A stretch of DNA of 64,000 bases from assembly GCF_008370045.1 (NCBI RefSeq), contig NZ_VOBN01000001.1, forward strand, positions 62,001-126,000, read 5' to 3'. Within the stretch, counting starts at the first letter, position 1. Every line of letters starts with the position of its first letter. The notes under the pieces are model-generated. The model ran no database searches, was not told where the DNA came from, and saw only the letters and a program-made list of their open reading frames with translations. Shown in pieces: positions 26,840 through 35,667 of the stretch. The DNA comes from Pseudomonas sp. ANT_J12. GTDB taxonomy: Bacteria > Pseudomonadota > Gammaproteobacteria > Pseudomonadales > Pseudomonadaceae. Position numbers and translations under genes: made by a program.

Positions 26840-27907
26840 ATGAAACAGCTTTTCCTGGCATCACTGTTAGGCTCGACCATTGCCATGTGCACCGCCGCCA
26901 TGGCTGCTGATACGGATTTGAAAACTCTTGAAGCCGCTGCGAAAGCGGAAGGCGCCGTCAATAGTGTCGGCATGCCCGATGACTGGGCCAACTGGAAAGG
27001 CACCTGGGAAGACCTGGCCAAGAACTATGGCCTCAAGCACATCGACACCGACATGAGCTCGGCCCAGGAAATCGCCAAGTTCGCCGCCGAAAAAGACAAC
27101 GCCAGTGCCGACATCGGCGACGTCGGTGCCGCCTTCGGCCCGATCGCGGTCAAGCAAGGCGTGGTGCAACCTTACAAGCCTTCCACTTGGGATCAGGTTC
27201 CAGACTGGGCGAAAGACAAGGATGGCAACTGGGCACTGGCCTACACCGGCACCATCGCGTTCATCGTCAACAAGAAGCTGCTGCACGGTTCCGATGCCCC
27301 AACCAAATGGGCTGACCTCAAGACCGGCAAATACAAGGTGTCCATCGGTGACGTGAGCACCGCCGCCCAGGCCGCCAACGGCGTACTGGCCGCAGCATTG
27401 GCCAACGGCGGTGACGAGAAGAACATCCAACCGGCCCTGCTGCTGTTCGCAGACATCGCCAAGCAAGGTCGCCTGTCGATGGCCAACCCGACCATCGCCA
27501 CCATGGAAAAAGGCGAGATCGAAGTCGGCGTGGTCTGGGACTTCAACGGCTTGAGCTACAAAGCCAAGATGGCCAACCCGGATGACTACACCGTGCTGAT
27601 CCCGTCCGATGGCTCGGTGATTTCCGGCTACACCACCATCATCAACAAATATGCGAAGAACCCGAACGCCGCCAAGCTGACCCGCGAATACATCTTCAGC
27701 GACGCCGGCCAGACCAACCTGGCACGGGGCAACGCCCGCCCGATCCGCGCCGAGCACCTGCAACTGCCGGAAGACGTGAAAGCCAAGCTGCTGCCGAACG
27801 AGCAGTACAAAAACGTGACGCCGATCAAAGATGCCGACGCATGGGAAAAAACCTCCAAGGCCCTGCCGCAGAAGTGGAACGAAGAAGTCATCGTCGAAAT
27901 GAAATGA
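26840..27907 (+). CDS. ABC transporter periplasmic solute-binding protein
   Basis: 355 residues with a signal peptide (cleavage after AAMAA near residue 23). It is a type II periplasmic binding protein of the iron/thiamine/2-aminoethylphosphonate-like group (GVVWDFNGLSYKAKM, ISGYTTIINKYAKNPNAAKL). The operon contains phosphate-ester hydrolases and a UTRA regulator, so the ligand is probably a phosphonate or a phosphodiester rather than iron; this is inference. AAAGGAG lies before the ATG. First gene of the operon; a REP dyad separates it from the next gene. Confidence 0.85.
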   Translation: MKQLFLASLLGSTIAMCTAAMAADTDLKTLEAAAKAEGAVNSVGMPDDWANWKGTWEDLAKNYGLKHIDTDMSSAQEIAKFAAEKDNASADIGDVGAAFGPIAVKQGVVQPYKPSTWDQVPDWAKDKDGNWALAYTGTIAFIVNKKLLHGSDAPTKWADLKTGKYKVSIGDVSTAAQAANGVLAAALANGGDEKNIQPALLLFADIAKQGRLSMANPTIATMEKGEIEVGVVWDFNGLSYKAKMANPDDYTVLIPSDGSVISGYTTIINKYAKNPNAAKLTREYIFSDAGQTNLARGNARPIRAEHLQLPEDVKAKLLPNEQYKNVTPIKDADAWEKTSKALPQKWNEEVIVEMK

Positions 27908-27916
27908 TGCTTCATC

Positions 27917-28006
27917 TGTAGGAGCAAAGCTTGCTCGCGATGCAGGCAACTCGGTCTACCTGGTGACCGGGTTGATGCCATCGCGGGCAAGCCTTGCTCC
28001 CACAGG
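27917..28006. repeat. REP pair inside the ABC operon
   Basis: Inverted GTAGGAGC-family units right after the binding-protein gene. In this position they can stabilise the upstream mRNA, giving more binding protein than membrane components. Confidence 0.85.
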
Positions 28007-28045
28007 TTTCGCTGAAATCCAATGTTTTGCGGAGTCATCGCCCCT

Positions 28046-28852
28046 ATGAAGCACAACGTCATCCTTGTCGTGCTCGACGGCCTCAATTACGAGGTCGCGC
28101 GCCACGCCATGGGGCACCTGCAGGCTTACGTCGGCGCAGGACGCGCAGCGCTCTACAAACTGGAGTGCGAACTGCCGGCCCTGTCCCGACCGCTGTATGA
28201 ATGCATCCTGACCGGCGTTACGCCGATCGACAGTGGCATCGTCCACAACAACGTCTCGCGCCTGTCCAACCAGCGCAGCATCTATCACTACGCCCGCGAC
28301 GCCGGCCTGACCACCGCCGCGGCGGCTTATCACTGGGTCAGCGAGCTGTATAACCGCTCGCCGTTCGTGGCCGCCCGGGACCGTCACACCGACAACCCGG
28401 AACTGCCGATCCAGCACGGTCACTTCTACTGGAGCGATCACTACCCCGATTCGCACCTGTTCGCCGACGCGGAAAACCTGCGCCTGCGCCACGCGCCGAA
28501 CTTTCTGTTGATCCACCCCATGAATATCGACGACGCCGGGCACAAGCACGGCCTCGACACCGCGCAATACCGCAACAGTGCGCGCTCCGCCGACATCATC
28601 CTCGCCGATTACCTGCAAGGCTGGTTCGACGCCGGTTACCAGGTGCTGGTGACCGCCGACCACGGCATGAACAACGACCGTTCCCACAACGGCCTGCTGC
28701 CGGAAGAACGGGAAGTGCCGCTGTTCGTCCTCGGCGATGCCTTCAGCTTCAACGCCGGTGCCGCACCGAAACAGACGGACATCTGCGGCACCGTCTGCGA
28801 ACTGCTGGGCGTGGCCCACGACAAACCTGTGTGCCGGGAGCTGCTCAAGTGA
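28046..28852 (+). CDS. Alkaline phosphatase superfamily phosphodiesterase-like enzyme
   Basis: 268 residues with no signal peptide, so cytosolic. Superfamily pattern of type I phosphodiesterases/nucleotide pyrophosphatases: ILVVLDGLNYE with the first metal-binding Asp, ELPALSRPLYECILTG in the nucleophile position (Ser rather than the more common Thr), NIDDAGHKHG with Asp and His ligands, and LVTADHGMNNDRSHNG with the last Asp-His pair. It probably cleaves a phosphodiester or C-P compound imported by the co-encoded transporter. ATG 28046 is preceded by GCGGAG; the in-frame ATG at 28022 lacks one. Overlaps the permease start by four bases. Confidence 0.82.
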   Translation: MKHNVILVVLDGLNYEVARHAMGHLQAYVGAGRAALYKLECELPALSRPLYECILTGVTPIDSGIVHNNVSRLSNQRSIYHYARDAGLTTAAAAYHWVSELYNRSPFVAARDRHTDNPELPIQHGHFYWSDHYPDSHLFADAENLRLRHAPNFLLIHPMNIDDAGHKHGLDTAQYRNSARSADIILADYLQGWFDAGYQVLVTADHGMNNDRSHNGLLPEEREVPLFVLGDAFSFNAGAAPKQTDICGTVCELLGVAHDKPVCRELLK

Positions 28853-29694
28853 ATTCCATCCTCCGCGGTAAATGGCTGGCAGCGTTATGCCTGGTGCCCT
28901 TCGCACTGTTCTTTATCGTGTTCGAGATCGCCCCGCTGGTGTGGGTGATGATCAACAGCCTGCAATCGGAAGAGTTCGGCTGGGGCATCGAAAACTTCAC
29001 CAAAATCTTCAGTTCAAAGTTCTACCTGCAGGCGATCCAGTACAGCCTTGAGATCAGTTTCTGGTCCAGCGTATTCGGGATCATCATCGCGGTGCTCGGC
29101 GCCTATTCCCTGCGCCGGGTCGACTCGAAACTGCGCAACTTCGTCAACGCTTTCGCCAACATGACCAGCAACTTCGCCGGCGTGCCCCTGGCCTTCGCGT
29201 TCATCATTCTGCTGGGCTTCAACGGCAGCTTCACGATCATGCTGAAGCAGGCCGGGATCATTCAGGATTTCAACCTGTACTCGAAAACCGGGCTGATCAT
29301 TCTCTACACCTACTTCCAGATCCCCCTCGGCGTGCTGCTGCTCTACCCGGCCTTCGACGCGTTGCGTGAAGACTGGCGCGAGTCCGCCGAACTGCTCGGC
29401 GCCAACGGCTGGCAATACTGGCGCCACATCGGCTTGCCAGTGCTGACCCCGGCGCTGCTCGGCACGTTCGTAATCCTGCTGGCCAACGCCCTGGGCGCCT
29501 ACGCCACGGTGTACGCCCTGACCACCGGCAACTTCAACGTGCTGCCGATCCGCATCGCGGCGATGGTCTCCGGCGATATTTCCCTTGATCCGAACCTGGC
29601 CAGCGCCCTGGCCGTGGTGCTGGTGGCGTTGATGACCCTGGTGACCATCGTGCATCAGTTGCTGTTGAAGAGGAGCTACCATGTCTCGCGCTGA
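28849..29694 (+). CDS. ABC transporter permease 1
   Basis: 281 residues with six predicted membrane helices and the EAA-loop ESAELLGANGWQYWRHIGLP that contacts the ATPase. Binding-protein-dependent transport permease. GTG 28849 overlaps the stop codon of the phosphodiesterase gene, showing translational coupling; the second permease begins inside its last codons. Inner membrane. Confidence 0.9.
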   Translation: MNSILRGKWLAALCLVPFALFFIVFEIAPLVWVMINSLQSEEFGWGIENFTKIFSSKFYLQAIQYSLEISFWSSVFGIIIAVLGAYSLRRVDSKLRNFVNAFANMTSNFAGVPLAFAFIILLGFNGSFTIMLKQAGIIQDFNLYSKTGLIILYTYFQIPLGVLLLYPAFDALREDWRESAELLGANGWQYWRHIGLPVLTPALLGTFVILLANALGAYATVYALTTGNFNVLPIRIAAMVSGDISLDPNLASALAVVLVALMTLVTIVHQLLLKRSYHVSR

Positions 29695-30481
29695 ATTAGG
29701 GCCTGCGGGTGTCTACCACCGGGTCGTGGTGTACCTGTTGTTTGCCATTCTGTTGCTGCCACTCGCCGGGACGTTGATCTACTCGATCGCCAGCAGTTGG
29801 TCGGCGACCATCCTGCCCAGCGGCTTCACCTTCAAATGGTATGTGCAGCTGTGGAGCGATCCGCGCTTTCTGCATGCGTTCGGGCAGTCATTGCTGGTGT
29901 GCGTCGGTGCGCTGATTCTGTCGGTGGTGCTGATTCTGCCGCTGCTGTTCGTGGTGCATTACCACTTACCCAAACTCGATGCGCTGATGAACATCCTGAT
30001 CCTGCTGCCCTTCGCGGTGCCGCCGGTGGTGTCGTCGGTGGGGCTGTTGCAGCTGTATGGTTCCGGGCCGTTTGCCATGGTCGGCACGCCGTGGATCCTG
30101 ATCGGTTGCTACTTCACCGTGGCGCTGCCGTTCATGTACCGGGCGATCACCAACAACCTGCAAGCGATCAACCTGCGCGACTTGATGGACGCCGCGCAGC
30201 TGCTCGGCGCCAGCACCTTTCAAGCGGCGTTCCTGGTGGTGCTGCCGAACCTGCGCAAGGGCTTGATGGTGGCGTTGCTGCTGTCGTTCTCGTTCCTGTT
30301 CGGTGAGTTCGTGTTCGCCAACATCCTCGTCGGTACCCGCTACGAAACCTTGCAGGTCTACCTCAACAACATGCGTAACAGCAGCGGCCATTTCACCAGT
30401 GCGCTGGTGATTTCCTACTTCTTCTTTGTGCTGGTTCTGACCTGGGCGGCCAATATCTTGAACAAGGACAAAAGCGAATGA
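29681..30481 (+). CDS. ABC transporter permease 2
   Basis: 266 residues, six membrane helices, EAA-loop DAAQLLGASTFQAAFLVVLP. Pairs with permease 1 to form the channel. ATG 29681 lies 14 bp inside permease 1, with GAGGAG as ribosome site; its stop overlaps the ATPase start by four bases. Confidence 0.9.
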   Translation: MSRAELGPAGVYHRVVVYLLFAILLLPLAGTLIYSIASSWSATILPSGFTFKWYVQLWSDPRFLHAFGQSLLVCVGALILSVVLILPLLFVVHYHLPKLDALMNILILLPFAVPPVVSSVGLLQLYGSGPFAMVGTPWILIGCYFTVALPFMYRAITNNLQAINLRDLMDAAQLLGASTFQAAFLVVLPNLRKGLMVALLLSFSFLFGEFVFANILVGTRYETLQVYLNNMRNSSGHFTSALVISYFFFVLVLTWAANILNKDKSE

Positions 30482-31467
30482 GCTATGTCAGCGTCCAACA
30501 CCTTCAAAAGAATTACGCGGGCACCACGGTGTTCAGCGACATCAACTGCGAAATCCAGAAGGGCGAGTTCGTCACCCTCCTCGGCCCGTCCGGTTGCGGC
30601 AAATCCACGCTGCTGCGCTGCATCGCCGGCCTGACCTCGGTGGATGGCGGCCAGATCCTGCTCGATGGCGTCGACATCGTGCCGCTGAGCCCGCAGAAAC
30701 GAGGGATCGGCATGGTGTTCCAGAGCTACGCCCTGTTCCCGAACATGACCGTGGAGCAGAACGTCGCCTTTGGTCTGCGCATGCAAAAGGTCAACGCCGA
30801 CGACAGCCACAAACGCGTGGCCGAAGTGTTGAAACTGGTCGAGCTCAACGACTTTGCCGGTCGCTATCCGCACCAGATGTCCGGTGGCCAGTGCCAGCGC
30901 GTGGCCCTGGCTCGCTCGCTGGTCACCCGGCCACGGCTGTTGCTGCTGGATGAGCCGTTGTCGGCCCTGGATGCGCGGATTCGCAAGCACCTGCGCGAAC
31001 AGATCCGTGCGATCCAGCGCGAACTGGGCCTGACCACGATCTTCGTCACACACGATCAGGAAGAAGCCCTGACCATGTCTGACCGGATTTTCCTGATGAA
31101 TCAGGGAAAGATCGTACAAAGCGGCGATGCCGAAACCCTCTACACCGCGCCAGTGGATGTGTTCGCCGCCGGTTTCATCGGCAACTACAACTTGCTGGAC
31201 GCCGACGCCGCTTCGAAGCTGCTGCAACGACCCATCAGCCATCGCATCGCAATTCGCCCGGAGGCCATTGAACTGAGCCTCAACGGGGAACTTGACGCGC
31301 AAATCCGCAGCCACAGCCTGTTGGGTAACGTGATTCGCTACCGGGTCGAAGCCCGGGGCGTGGAATTGGTGGTGGATGTGCTGAACCGCTCGGCGGCCGA
31401 TCTGCATCCCGATGGTCAGCGCCTGGCACTTTCCATCGATCCGACGGCCCTGTGTGAGGTGGCTTGA
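30478..31467 (+). CDS. ABC transporter ATP-binding protein
   Basis: 329 residues. Complete nucleotide-binding domain: Walker A GPSGCGKST, Q-loop VFQSYALFPNMTV, signature MSGGQCQRVALARSL, Walker B LLLLDEPLSALD and the switch His in FVTHDQEE. A C-terminal TOBE-like domain follows from about residue 240. It resembles PotA/FbpC-type ATPases and energises the two co-encoded permeases. The signature has Gln-Cys-Gln in place of the usual Gln-Gln-Gln. Confidence 0.92.
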   Translation: MSYVSVQHLQKNYAGTTVFSDINCEIQKGEFVTLLGPSGCGKSTLLRCIAGLTSVDGGQILLDGVDIVPLSPQKRGIGMVFQSYALFPNMTVEQNVAFGLRMQKVNADDSHKRVAEVLKLVELNDFAGRYPHQMSGGQCQRVALARSLVTRPRLLLLDEPLSALDARIRKHLREQIRAIQRELGLTTIFVTHDQEEALTMSDRIFLMNQGKIVQSGDAETLYTAPVDVFAAGFIGNYNLLDADAASKLLQRPISHRIAIRPEAIELSLNGELDAQIRSHSLLGNVIRYRVEARGVELVVDVLNRSAADLHPDGQRLALSIDPTALCEVA

Positions 31468-31469
31468 AA

Positions 31470-31561
31470 GCAGCGGCAAGCTTCAAGCTGCCAGCTTCAA
31501 GTTGTAGACTGCTGATCACCTAAATTCACGCTTGCAGCTTCAAGCTTGTCGCTTGAAGCTG
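31470..31561. repeat. Inverted repeat of AGCTTCAAGC units
   Basis: GGCAAGCTTCAAGCTGCCAG and inverted copies including CTTGCAGCTTCAAGCTTG. Falls between the ATPase and the HAD gene. Another class of Pseudomonas intergenic repeat. Confidence 0.7.
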
Positions 31562-31582
31562 TTCTCGAAGAGAACCGCCCCA

Positions 31583-32236
31583 ATGGCTTTGGCAATTTTT
31601 GATCTGGACGAAACCTTGATCCACGGCGACTGCGCCACCCTCTGGAGCGAACAGATGGGCCGGCTGGGCTGGGTCGATCCCGAGTCGTTCATGCGGCAGA
31701 ACAACGAACTGATGGACGCCTACAGCCACGGCAAACTACGGATGGAGGACTACATGACCTTCAGCCTGGAACCGATGATCGGGCGCACGCCGGAAGAGGT
31801 CGATCACCTGGTCGGTCCTTGGGTGGAAGATTTCATCGAACCGATTATCTTCAGCGATGCCACCAAAGCCATCGCCGCCCACCGCAAGGCCGGCGACCGG
31901 ATCCTGGTGATCTCGGCGTCGGGTACGCACCTGGTGCGGCCAATTGCCGATCGCCTGGGAATCGACGAGATTCTCGCGATCGAACTGGAAGTGGCCCATG
32001 GCGTTTATAGCGGCCACACGGTCGGCACGTTGACCTACCGCGAAGGCAAGATCACCCGGTTGCTGGAATGGCTGGATGCGGAAGAGGAAAACCTCGAAGG
32101 CGCGAGTTTCTACTCGGACTCACGCAATGACTTGCCGTTGTTGCTGAAGGTGGATTTCCCGCATGTGGTGAACCCGGACCCGGTGTTGCTGGAGCATGCC
32201 CAGAAGGCCGGCTGGCCGATCCACCTCTGGAAATAA
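31583..32236 (+). CDS. HAD-superfamily phosphatase (subclass IB, SerB-like)
   Basis: 217 residues. Motif I is AIFDLDETLIHGD with the nucleophile Asp and acid Asp; motif II is VISASGTHL; motif IV is FYSDSRNDLPLL. The all-helical cap between motifs I and II puts it with phosphoserine-phosphatase-like HAD-IB enzymes. Following the transporter and phosphodiesterase genes on the same strand, it may remove phosphate from the product of the phosphodiesterase. The start ATG 31583 was taken since motif I follows immediately; the upstream frame lies in repeat DNA. Confidence 0.85.
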   Translation: MALAIFDLDETLIHGDCATLWSEQMGRLGWVDPESFMRQNNELMDAYSHGKLRMEDYMTFSLEPMIGRTPEEVDHLVGPWVEDFIEPIIFSDATKAIAAHRKAGDRILVISASGTHLVRPIADRLGIDEILAIELEVAHGVYSGHTVGTLTYREGKITRLLEWLDAEEENLEGASFYSDSRNDLPLLLKVDFPHVVNPDPVLLEHAQKAGWPIHLWK

Positions 32237-32245
32237 CCTCCGCCT

Positions 32246-32351
32246 GATCGTTCCCACGCTCTGCGTGGGAATGCCTCAATGAACGCTCTGCGTCCGCTGT
32301 TGGGACGCGGAGCGTCAGGGCTGCATTCCCACGCGGAGCGTGGGAACGATC
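32246..32351. repeat. Long inverted repeat (GATCGTTCCC family)
   Basis: 106-bp copy between the convergent HAD and oxidoreductase genes. Confidence 0.85.
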
Positions 32352-32362
32352 AGTGACGAGGG

Positions 32363-33325
32363 TTAGGTCAGGCTTTCATCAATCACCAAGACCAACTTCC
32401 CTGACACCTTGTTACTCGCCAACTCCGCAAATGCCGCTTCGGCATCCTTGATCGGGAACGCCCTGGCCAACTGCGGCTTCAACCGCCCTTCCGCAAACAA
32501 CGGCCACACATGCTGGCTCAGGTCACTGAACAGATCCGCCTTGAACTGATCGTCACGGCTGCGCAGCGTCGAACCGAGAAACTGCACGCGCTTGCCCAGC
32601 ACCTGCGCCAGATCCAGTTTCGCCTCGCGCCCGCCCATCAAACCGATCAACACCCAGCGACCATCCAGCGCCATCAGCTTGAGATTCAGCGCCGCGTAAT
32701 TGCCGCCCACCGGATCCAGGATCACATTGAACGGCCCCAGGTCACTCAAGCTCTCCAGGTCCGCAGTGCGCACCACCCCACCCTGGGCGCCCAGCGCTTC
32801 GCAGTACGCCAAACGCTCGGCGGAGCCGACGCTGACCCAGCACGGGCTACCAAATGCCTTGCACAACTGAATGGCGGCTGAACCGATTCCACTGGCCCCG
32901 GCGTGCAGCAGAACTTTCTCACCGGGTTTGAGGCCGGCCAGATGAAATAAATTTAACCAAACAGTCGCGTACACCTCGGGCAACGCCGCCGCCTCGGCCA
33001 ACGACAAACCTTCGGGCACTGGCAGCACATGCCGTCCGTCGACTACCACCTCTTCGGCCATCCCGCCCCCGGCCAGCAAGGCGCAGACCCGGTCCCCCAC
33101 CTGCCAGGACGAGCCCGCGCCGACCTCGCTGATCACCCCCGAACACTCAAGACCCAGCACCTGACTGGCTCCCGGCGGTGGCGGATAAAGCCCGGCTTTC
33201 TGTAACAAATCGGCGCGATTGAGGCCCGCTGCCGCCACTCGGATGCGAACTTGTCCTACATCGCATGTAGGACTCGGCTCTTCAACCCACTCCACTTGAC
33301 CGTCAACGCCTTGCAATGCTTTCAC
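32363..33325 (-). CDS. NAD(P)H quinone oxidoreductase, MDR (zeta-crystallin-like) family
   Basis: 320 residues from GTG 33325, with GGAGG seven bases before it. Zinc-free medium-chain reductase: N-terminal GroES-like half with GLNRADLLQKAGLYPPPPG, coenzyme-binding motif HAGASGIGSAAIQL (the AxxGxxG variant typical of NADPH quinone reductases), and VSVGSAERLAYCEALGA. Probably reduces quinones or enones with NADPH in the cytosol. Divergent from prc with about 140 bp between. Confidence 0.9.
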   Translation of the reverse strand: MKALQGVDGQVEWVEEPSPTCDVGQVRIRVAAAGLNRADLLQKAGLYPPPPGASQVLGLECSGVISEVGAGSSWQVGDRVCALLAGGGMAEEVVVDGRHVLPVPEGLSLAEAAALPEVYATVWLNLFHLAGLKPGEKVLLHAGASGIGSAAIQLCKAFGSPCWVSVGSAERLAYCEALGAQGGVVRTADLESLSDLGPFNVILDPVGGNYAALNLKLMALDGRWVLIGLMGGREAKLDLAQVLGKRVQFLGSTLRSRDDQFKADLFSDLSQHVWPLFAEGRLKPQLARAFPIKDAEAAFAELASNKVSGKLVLVIDESLT

Positions 33326-33465
33326 AGTGCCTCCATAGTGAGTCTGGACTGAGCCCGTAGCTGTAGCGCCGGGCTTTCTTGCATTATGTGACCGGCCCTT
33401 TGTGGAACCGGCGACTTCAAAGACGGCCTAATATGCGTGATCAATTGTCCCCGCGTCGAATCAGC

Positions 33466-35547
33466 ATGAAGCAACTGTTTCCCAGCACCGCCCTAGCCCT
33501 ATTTATCGGTATCGGCTTATTGCCGATGTCGAGCAATTCGTTTGCAGCCAATAGCTGGGACAACCTTCAGCCTGATCGTGACGAAGTAATCGCCAGTCTG
33601 AACGTCGTCGAGCTGCTCAAGCGCCATCACTACAGCAAGCCGCCGCTCGATGACGCGCGCTCCGCGATCATCTACGACAGCTATCTCAAGCTGCTGGATC
33701 CATCGCGCAGTTACTTCATGGCCAGCGACATTGCCGAATTCGACAAGTGGAAAACCCAGTTTGACGACTTCCTCAAAAGCGGCGACCTGAATGCCGGGTT
33801 CACCATCTACAAGCGCTACCTGGACCGCGTCAAAGCGCGTCTGGACTTTGCCCTTGCCGAGCTGAACAAGGGTGTCGACAAAATCGACTTCACCACCAAG
33901 GAAACCTTGCTGATCGATCGCAAGGATGCCCCGTGGCTCAAGTCCACCGCCGAGCTGGACGACCTGTGGCGCAAACGCGTCAAGGACGAAGTGCTGCGCC
34001 AGAAGATCTCCGGCAAGGATTCCAAGCAGATCCAGGAAACCCTGACCAAGCGCTACAAGAACCAGTTGGCGCGCCTTGACCAGACCCGTCCGGAAGACAT
34101 CTTCCAGGCGTACATCAACACCTTCGCCATGTCCTACGACCCGCACACCAACTATCTGTCACCGGATAACGCGGAAAACTTCGACATCAACATGAGCCTG
34201 TCCCTCGAGGGCATCGGCGCCGTGTTGCAGAGCGATAACGACCAGGTCAAAGTCGTGCGCCTGGTGCCTGCGGGCCCGGCCGACAAGACCAAAATGGTTG
34301 CCCCGGCCGACAAGATCATTGGCGTGGCCCAGGCCAACAAAGAGATGGTCGACGTGGTCGGCTGGCGCCTGGACGAAGTGGTCAAGCTGATCCGCGGCCC
34401 GAAAGGTACCGTGGTGCGCCTGGAAGTGATTCCAGCCAGCAACGCGCCGAACGACCAGACCAGCAAAATCGTGCCGATTACCCGCGAAGCAGTGAAGCTT
34501 GAAGATCAGGCCGTTAAAAAGTCGATCCTCAACCTGAAACAGGACGGCAAGGACTACAAACTCGGCGTCATCGAGATCCCGGCCTTCTACCTGGACTTCA
34601 AGGCGTTCCGCGCTGGCGATCCGGACTACAAGAGCACCACTCGCGACGTCAAGAAGCTGCTGACCGAGTTGCAGAAAGACAAGGTCGACGGCGTGGTCAT
34701 CGACCTGCGCAACAACGGCGGCGGTTCCTTGCAGGAAGCCACCGAGCTGACCAGTCTGTTCATCGACAAAGGTCCGACCGTACTCGTGCGTAACGCCGAT
34801 GGCCGGGTCGACGTGCTGGAAGACGAAAATCCAGGTGCGTTCTACAAAGGCCCGATGGCGTTGCTGGTCAACCGCTTGTCAGCCTCGGCCTCGGAGATCT
34901 TCGCCGGCGCCATGCAGGACTACCACCGCGCATTGATCATCGGCGGCCAGACCTTCGGCAAAGGCACCGTGCAGACCATTCAGCCGCTGAACCATGGCGA
35001 ACTGAAACTGACCCTGGCCAAGTTCTACCGGGTCTCCGGCCAGAGCACCCAGCATCAGGGCGTACTGCCGGACGTGGACTTCCCGTCGATCATCGACACC
35101 AAGGAAATCGGCGAAAGCGCACTGCCGGAAGCCATGCCGTGGGACACCATCAAGGCCTCGATCAAACCGGCGACCGACCCGTTCAAGCCTTACATCGCCG
35201 AGCTCAAATCCGAGCATGACGCGCGTTCGGCCAAAGATGCCGAGTTCGTGTTTATCCGTGACAAGTTGGCCCTGGCCCAGAAGCTGATGGAAGAAAAAAC
35301 CGTCAGCCTCAACGAAGCCGATCGTCGCAAGCAACATGCCGACATCGAAGCCAAGCAACTGGTCATGGAAAACATCCGTCGCAAGGCCAAGGGCGAAGAA
35401 CCGCTCAAAGAGCTGAAGAAAGAAGACGAAGATGCGATCGCGGCCGAGCCGGACAAGATCAAGCCAGAAGACGATGCTTACCTGAGCGAAACCGGGCGAG
35501 TGTTGTTGGATTACTTGAAACTGAGCAATCAGGTGGCCAAGCACTAA
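33466..35547 (+). CDS. prc: Tail-specific periplasmic protease Prc
   Basis: 693 residues from ATG 33466, which starts directly at a signal peptide (cleavage near SFAAN). Carboxy-terminal processing protease with a PDZ domain (about residues 240-330, SLEGIGAVLQSDN) and the S41 catalytic region: DLRNNGGGSLQEA, then VNRLSASASEIFAGA with the Ser nucleophile and GQTFGKGTVQ with the general-base Lys. It degrades proteins with nonpolar C-termini and in pseudomonads takes part in regulated proteolysis of envelope stress factors. ATG 33433 is an alternative start; neither has a strong ribosome site. Next to it lies the EAL-GGDEF gene, as I recall for PA3257/PA3258. Confidence 0.92.
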   Translation: MKQLFPSTALALFIGIGLLPMSSNSFAANSWDNLQPDRDEVIASLNVVELLKRHHYSKPPLDDARSAIIYDSYLKLLDPSRSYFMASDIAEFDKWKTQFDDFLKSGDLNAGFTIYKRYLDRVKARLDFALAELNKGVDKIDFTTKETLLIDRKDAPWLKSTAELDDLWRKRVKDEVLRQKISGKDSKQIQETLTKRYKNQLARLDQTRPEDIFQAYINTFAMSYDPHTNYLSPDNAENFDINMSLSLEGIGAVLQSDNDQVKVVRLVPAGPADKTKMVAPADKIIGVAQANKEMVDVVGWRLDEVVKLIRGPKGTVVRLEVIPASNAPNDQTSKIVPITREAVKLEDQAVKKSILNLKQDGKDYKLGVIEIPAFYLDFKAFRAGDPDYKSTTRDVKKLLTELQKDKVDGVVIDLRNNGGGSLQEATELTSLFIDKGPTVLVRNADGRVDVLEDENPGAFYKGPMALLVNRLSASASEIFAGAMQDYHRALIIGGQTFGKGTVQTIQPLNHGELKLTLAKFYRVSGQSTQHQGVLPDVDFPSIIDTKEIGESALPEAMPWDTIKASIKPATDPFKPYIAELKSEHDARSAKDAEFVFIRDKLALAQKLMEEKTVSLNEADRRKQHADIEAKQLVMENIRRKAKGEEPLKELKKEDEDAIAAEPDKIKPEDDAYLSETGRVLLDYLKLSNQVAKH

Positions 35548-35566
35548 GATGATGGCAATTTAATGC

Positions 35567-35651
35567 TGACGCTCCCCGGAGCGTCATCAAACAGTCATCA
35601 TTCTGTCGTGAAATGAAGGACTGGGAGCTAGCTGCTCCCAGTCCTTTTTTT
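35567..35651 (+). terminator. Two hairpins after prc, the second an intrinsic terminator
   Basis: First hairpin TGACGCTCC / GGAGCGTCA at 35567-35586. The second, at 35618-35651, has an 11-bp perfect stem GGACTGGGAGC / GCTCCCAGTCC and seven T. The EAL-GGDEF gene starts 16 bp later, so this terminator separates it from prc. Confidence 0.85.
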
Positions 35652-35667
35652 ATCGCCAGAGATCGCC

